DNA of 64,000 nt from the NCBI RefSeq assembly GCF_039555335.1, contig NC_092647.1, forward strand, positions 13,623,594-13,687,593, given 5' to 3'. A program made the translations under genes and the position numbers. This DNA is from Amphiura filiformis (taxonomy: Eukaryota > Echinodermata > Ophiuroidea > Amphilepidida > Amphiuridae). The number at the start of each line of letters is the position of its first letter. Positions within the stretch are counted from its first letter, which is position 1. This document shows positions 59,887-64,000 of the stretch, piece by piece. The notes below the pieces were generated by a model, which had not been told where the DNA came from, did not search any database, and saw only the letters and a list, made by a program, of their open reading frames with translations.

Positions 59887-60844
59887 GATATACGTTATAT
59901 AACACATCTGGACTTAAACTTGTACATATTTTGCGCTTTTATCACTATTTAATATAAATCTGCTACGACTTATCTATATCTAATGATATCCCATATACCT
60001 AAGTATGATTACTCGATGAGAAATTTAGGAATGAAAATGAGACAAAAAAGTGATTAAATTTTCAAACTTTTTTTATCGCATTCGTACGAAGAGATGTCCA
60101 CAACACGTGCATTCCGGTTGAAATTGCTCCTATTGTAAGTTACGTCAGAAGTAAATTGGGTGTGACGTGAAATTCATATTGCCTACTGTTCAGATCTGCC
60201 GACGTGTTTTTTTCCGACCTACAGCAAAAGAAACACCAAGCTATGCATCGGTGTGCCGTAATGTATCATTGTCCCGCTTACACGTGCACGTGTCGGCTAT
60301 AATTGCGTTAAGAATTTGCTTGAAACAGTCACAAAGTTAAACAATTTTCACTCTTAATTAAACATTAAATGCAATTACATTAACGGAAGAAGAAATTGTT
60401 TTTTTCTACTCGATTTAAGCAGTTGTTTTCAGATTACAATATTTTAATGGCCGGACAGGAAATCATATAATGTTGGAATAGATGAGTATTTTGTGACATG
60501 TTGAATCTAATGATTGTATATCTGCGAGGGTTAACGCTGGCAAATGCACAGCTGGTTGAACTATGCTTCTTCGTGTTACAATGCTATAAATATTTGGATT
60601 TTAAAAATGTTAAATTTCTATTTAAAAATGCTTTGTAATAATAGTCATGTGTGTAATTAAATTAAAAATCGAACACGTAATAAAAAATAATATAGATTTC
60701 AACTCTAGTAAATTAAAATAATTTTTGTGATTGTTCCAATCTATTTTCATGAATTGGAGATAAAGAGGTAGGATACGTACAATGAAATTACATGTGTCTC
60801 GACGGAACCACAGCAAACACCCCCCCAATAAATTTAAACGTTAT
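59887..60844. other. Non-coding, no feature seen
   Basis: AT-rich; no supported frame, tandem or inverted repeat. Confidence 0.35.
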
Positions 60845-61045
60845 CATCGTGCTAAAACGTCTTTTAGTTAGGTAGGTTAAAACGTTTTTTAAAATAGCTT
60901 TGAAATGTCGGATTATATTATAAAGGTCATAAAAATGTTCTTAAAATGTTTTATAAAAAAAAGAACACTACCAGAACAATAATGTTTAAACTGTTGTCAA
61001 AATGTTATTGTAAAATATTTCTGAACATTTTTATGAGATATTGAC
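60845..61045. mobile_element. Partial copy of the AAAACGTTTT-rich MITE
   Basis: AAAACGTTTTTTAAAATAGC, AAATGTCGGATTATATTATA, AAGGTCATAAAAATG and TGTCAAAATGTTATTG follow the order of 59487-59886. Confidence 0.7.
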
Positions 61046-61156
61046 GGCACTGAAGACTACAGCTGTTCCGAACTCAGCCAGGAACCATGTTTCCAGACGA
61101 AAATTTTGATGTTGTCACAATGAATTCAAAGTAATTATATCGTCAAGAGAGGAATA

Positions 61157-61371
61157 CCGTAAAACCCCGTCTACAAGCATATAGTGTGCTTCTGATGAAA
61201 GCTACATTAATCCAGTCGCCATTATGGAGTTTGAGCAAATAAATTACGGATCCAAGCATATACAAACAAGTATTATTTTAAGACCGATCTATTGTATTGG
61301 TATATTAACGCTTGCTTCGAATTAAGCTTTTATAAAAAACACTATATATGCTTGTAGACGGGGTTTTACGG
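61157..61371. mobile_element. TA-flanked MITE, 215 bp
   Basis: TA then CCGTAAAACCCCGTCTACAA at the left and TTGTAGACGGGGTTTTACGG then TA at the right: perfect 20-bp inverse ends, extended by GCATATAGTGT / ACTATATATGC. Tc1/mariner-type signature by target site; no coding capacity. Confidence 0.92.
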
Positions 61372-62091
61372 TACGACATCTATCCTGAGCCAATGTGTAT
61401 TCTGTTGCCTGCAAAAGCCGACGATCAGACATAAATTTTAAAAGGAGCATGTCCAGATATCAGCGTTAATTTCATAGTAAGCTTAAACGCATCAAAAATT
61501 CCAAATTGCAGTCAAATATATATGTTTGTGGAAAAGAGCTGCAATAACAATAACAAAGTATGTGCCCAAAGATTTGTTCATGGTCTTTGGCGTGTCGCTT
61601 TTTTGAAATGTCAGTAAAAATACCAAATTTTGGAAAAACGTCCCAAAATTTAAGACACACCTTCCAAAATAAATACATATTCTCACTCGGCGGCCCAGTC
61701 ACTACCTGTCGCTGTGATTTGGGGGTAACTCGGCGCTTCTCCTCTTCAGTTACTAGTACTTTATTTTTTGCACATACCCCAGGCTTTCAATAAATAGACC
61801 GATATGTCTATTCATATCTGTATGTTATGTTATGTTTAATACCAAAATTATTATTTTTTTTGCTGTGGACATGGTGTATATTTTTTTTCTTTTCAAAGCC
61901 CAACTGTAGCCACCTGATAACAATTCAAGCGACAAGTTTTTGTCACCAATAGAATGATGGCACCATTTTACATATACTTGTCTTAACACGCTTAAAGGCC
62001 GCTCCAAATATCTGACAAACATATAGTTGGGAGCTGTACAAAGTTTGGTGGTATAGAGGTGAACGTTGACTTGATTATATTTTAAGCCTAC
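61372..62091. other. Non-coding, no feature seen
   Basis: Short frames on both strands at 61472-61793 match nothing recognised. No repeat identified. Confidence 0.35.
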
Positions 62092-62740
62092 TTAAGGGAT
62101 CCAAAATGAGCGTTTATTGCGTTTCGACAGTATTTTTTGTGGGACATGAGAGCACCTCAGACCTATCGAATTGCATTCTGAATACGAAGCATGTCTTTCT
62201 GATATCAAATAATTTTCATTTTTTAAAATCACAATATAATACAAATTTTATGACAAATTATAAAAATTTGATATTTTTCAAATTTTTGATATATAACAGT
62301 CCTCGAAGTAATTATATAAATCTAATGATATATTTTAAAGTGTATGTAGTAGGAGGAAAAGCCGACAGTCAATTGAAAATTTGACCTTTCATATTGAAGA
62401 TATGGATTTTTTTTCCAAAAAGACCTAATTTTTTTTTGGTGTTTTGGGAAAAAAAATCCATATCTTCAATACAAAAGGTCAAAATTTTCAACTGATCGTC
62501 GGCTTTTCATCCCACCTACATACACTTTAAGTATAAATCATCAGATTTATAAAGTTTACTTCAAGATATCAATTTTTAATGATTTGCCATAAAATGTGTA
62601 TTAAATTGCAAATTTCAAAAAATCAAAATAATTTGATATCAGAATGACATTCTTCGTATTCAGAATGCAATTCGATATGTCTGATGTGCTCTAATGTCCC
62701 AAAATAAATACTGTCCAAACGTTCATACCCCAGCCCTTAA
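62092..62740. mobile_element. Near-palindromic TTAA element, copy D
   Basis: TTAA then GGGATCCAAAATGAGCG at the left, ATACCCCAGCCC then TTAA at the right; same orientation and structure as copy A, with small deletions in the right arm. Confidence 0.9.
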
Positions 62741-63227
62741 TTGGGTTGCCCTTGTAAATTTGCCTGGTCAACTGGATGGGTCTTTAAAGTGGTGTTAAAA
62801 TCCATGGGTTAAAATTCGCCGTATAACGTATAACTAGATTGCATGTAGGCGAAAAATTATTCCTCTCCATTGCAGGCCCTTCATTCTCTATGGCACTCGC
62901 TTCCTCGGCGTAAAGGAGTTTACAACAGAGGTGTCTACGATACTCTTAAAATCCCATACACAGGGCCTACAAACCGCTCAAGAATTAAGGTACCAGTTAC
63001 CTACTATCTACTTAAGATAGCAATGTTGTATCTAACGAAGACACTATTACACGCTGTTATAAGCTATCTACTGAAGATGTTGTTGTGCTATCTACTGAAG
63101 ATAGCAATGTTATATCTAACGAAGGTAATATTACATGCTACTGTTATGAGCTATCTACTGAAGATAGCAATGGTATATATCTAACGAAAACACGCTACTG
63201 TTATAAGCTATATGTAATGAAAAAGGT
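62741..63227 (+). repeat. Satellite-core related tandem units
   Basis: From 63001 to 63190, CTATCTACTGAAGATAGCAA-type units alternate with TATCTAACGAAG and ATTACAYGCT, about six units at 30-40-bp spacing. They share the palindromic core with the 32-bp satellite but have different tails. 62741-63000 shows nothing else. Confidence 0.7.
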
Positions 63228-63685
63228 ACCGGTTACTTTCACCCCTGTATATCCTAAACAAAGACAGATATGTCATAATTAGAACCAGCAGCCAATAGCT
63301 GCATCTTTAAACTCGGATTTAAGATCCCATTCCTTGAAATCGTTCAAGAAAATTAATAAAAACACACTGATCCAAAATACAAAGAAAGATGTAAATTCAA
63401 AAGTTGCAGATTGCTCCATTGGATGTCCTATTGATTCGTATACAAGAAAACTCAGTAGCGCCGTGCTGTCCGTTGATTAGAACATTTAAATGCAACTTTT
63501 GATTTTATTTCTTCCTTTTAATGAGCTTTCGATCACCGTTTCTTTAATTCTTCAACGATTTCAACAAATGAGGGCTTAAATAAGAGCTTCAGGTATTGAC
63601 TGCTGGTTTTAAACTTTGACATGTCTGTCTTTGTTTAGGATATACATGAGTGAAAATAACAAATTGTATAACTGGCACCATAATT
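63228..63685. repeat. 458-bp nested inverted repeat
   Basis: The left arm (TGTATATCCTAAACAAAGAC, then AGCAGC) is inverted on the right (CTGCTGG, then GTCTTTGTTTAGGATATACA). Inside lies an inverted AAAAGTTGCA...TGCAACTTTT pair (63398-63500) related to the 16335 foldback family. Confidence 0.75.
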
Positions 63686-64000
63686 CTTTTGCTGTTTTTG
63701 TGTCGTGTCATTGTATTTGTATTTTTAATTGATTTAACTTGAACAAAACAACCAGACACAAACATATAATACATTAACATAAAGATCCCCCTGAGCACTA
63801 CCTGCCGATCTAACATTGCCTCTGATAGGTCAATTACATGATATTTTTACTTTAATCACCAATCAGAATGGAGCTTTGCAAATAATTCACCCCATTTTTT
63901 TGCCTAGTGAAATTAATCTAACAATGTTGCTGATTGGGCCAATTGATAATGAAAACTTCTTTTTGGCCAATCGGCAGGTAGTTCTCATGGGGTTCTTAGC
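63686..64000. repeat. Dispersed repeat copy at the window edge
   Basis: TTGGCCAATCGGCAGGTAGT (63964-63983) is the inverse of ACTACCTGCCGATTGGCC at 37283-37300. AATTGATAATG and CACCAATCAGAAT blocks also have counterparts at 37395-37440. The element continues past the window. Confidence 0.6.

Overview
The window is metazoan nuclear DNA. It is AT-rich, intron-bearing and dominated by repeats, and it holds one host gene that can be read with confidence: a two-exon Hox gene on the plus strand (exon 1 at 15587-16187, exon 2 at 23757-24031, predicted 291 aa). It has a YPWM hexapeptide, a 7.6-kb intron between hexapeptide and homeobox, and an Antp-like central-class homeodomain (Hox6-8 range). The long gene-poor flanks, the abundance of TTAA-flanked MITEs and foldback elements, and the Hox sequence suggest a marine invertebrate deuterostome, most likely an ambulacrarian (echinoderm or hemichordate). 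That is an inference from sequence style; no species marker was identified.

Layout. Positions 1-2391 and 11254-11866 are the two halves of one 31-bp satellite array, split by a nested insertion. The outer layer is a TIR element (2392-11251, TIR CACTCTCAGAAC, TA or GTAC target duplication). Inside it lies a canonical autonomous Helitron whose coding region has at least six exons (4364-10761): an expanded 23-aa N-terminal repeat, a Helitron N-terminal domain, a HUH Rep domain and a PIF1-like helicase, with one frameshift near 8800. The Helitron ends at CTAG (11031-11034). From 11867 to 15586 is non-coding DNA with small inverted repeats and tRNA-like debris, followed by Hox exon 1.

The Hox intron (16188-23756) carries a 54-bp minisatellite of about 30 copies (19145-20855), several MITEs and a hairpin about 110 bp before the homeobox exon. 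Downstream of the Hox gene are a 148-bp GC-rich minisatellite (25090-25975) that shares sequence with the Helitron leader region, several TIR MITEs (26-28 kb), and a nest of foldback elements (32.1-34.0 kb). Next comes a 32-bp satellite with a palindromic core. It runs in one orientation at 34.0-36.7 kb and in the opposite orientation at 38.05-38.37 kb and 39.7-41.1 kb, with fragments further right. The right third (41-64 kb) has fragments of a non-LTR and a Ty3/gypsy-like reverse transcriptase, degenerate TTAGGG repeats, TTTA microsatellites, a 220-235-bp G-rich minisatellite and three more copies of a large near-palindromic TTAA foldback element.

All protein-coding capacity other than the Hox gene belongs to mobile elements. 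Most open frames elsewhere arise from tandem or inverted repeats. The repeat-poor stretches 46.0-47.9, 48.3-49.5 and 56.1-57.9 kb are the best places to look for conserved Hox regulatory DNA, but no element can be proven from one sequence.
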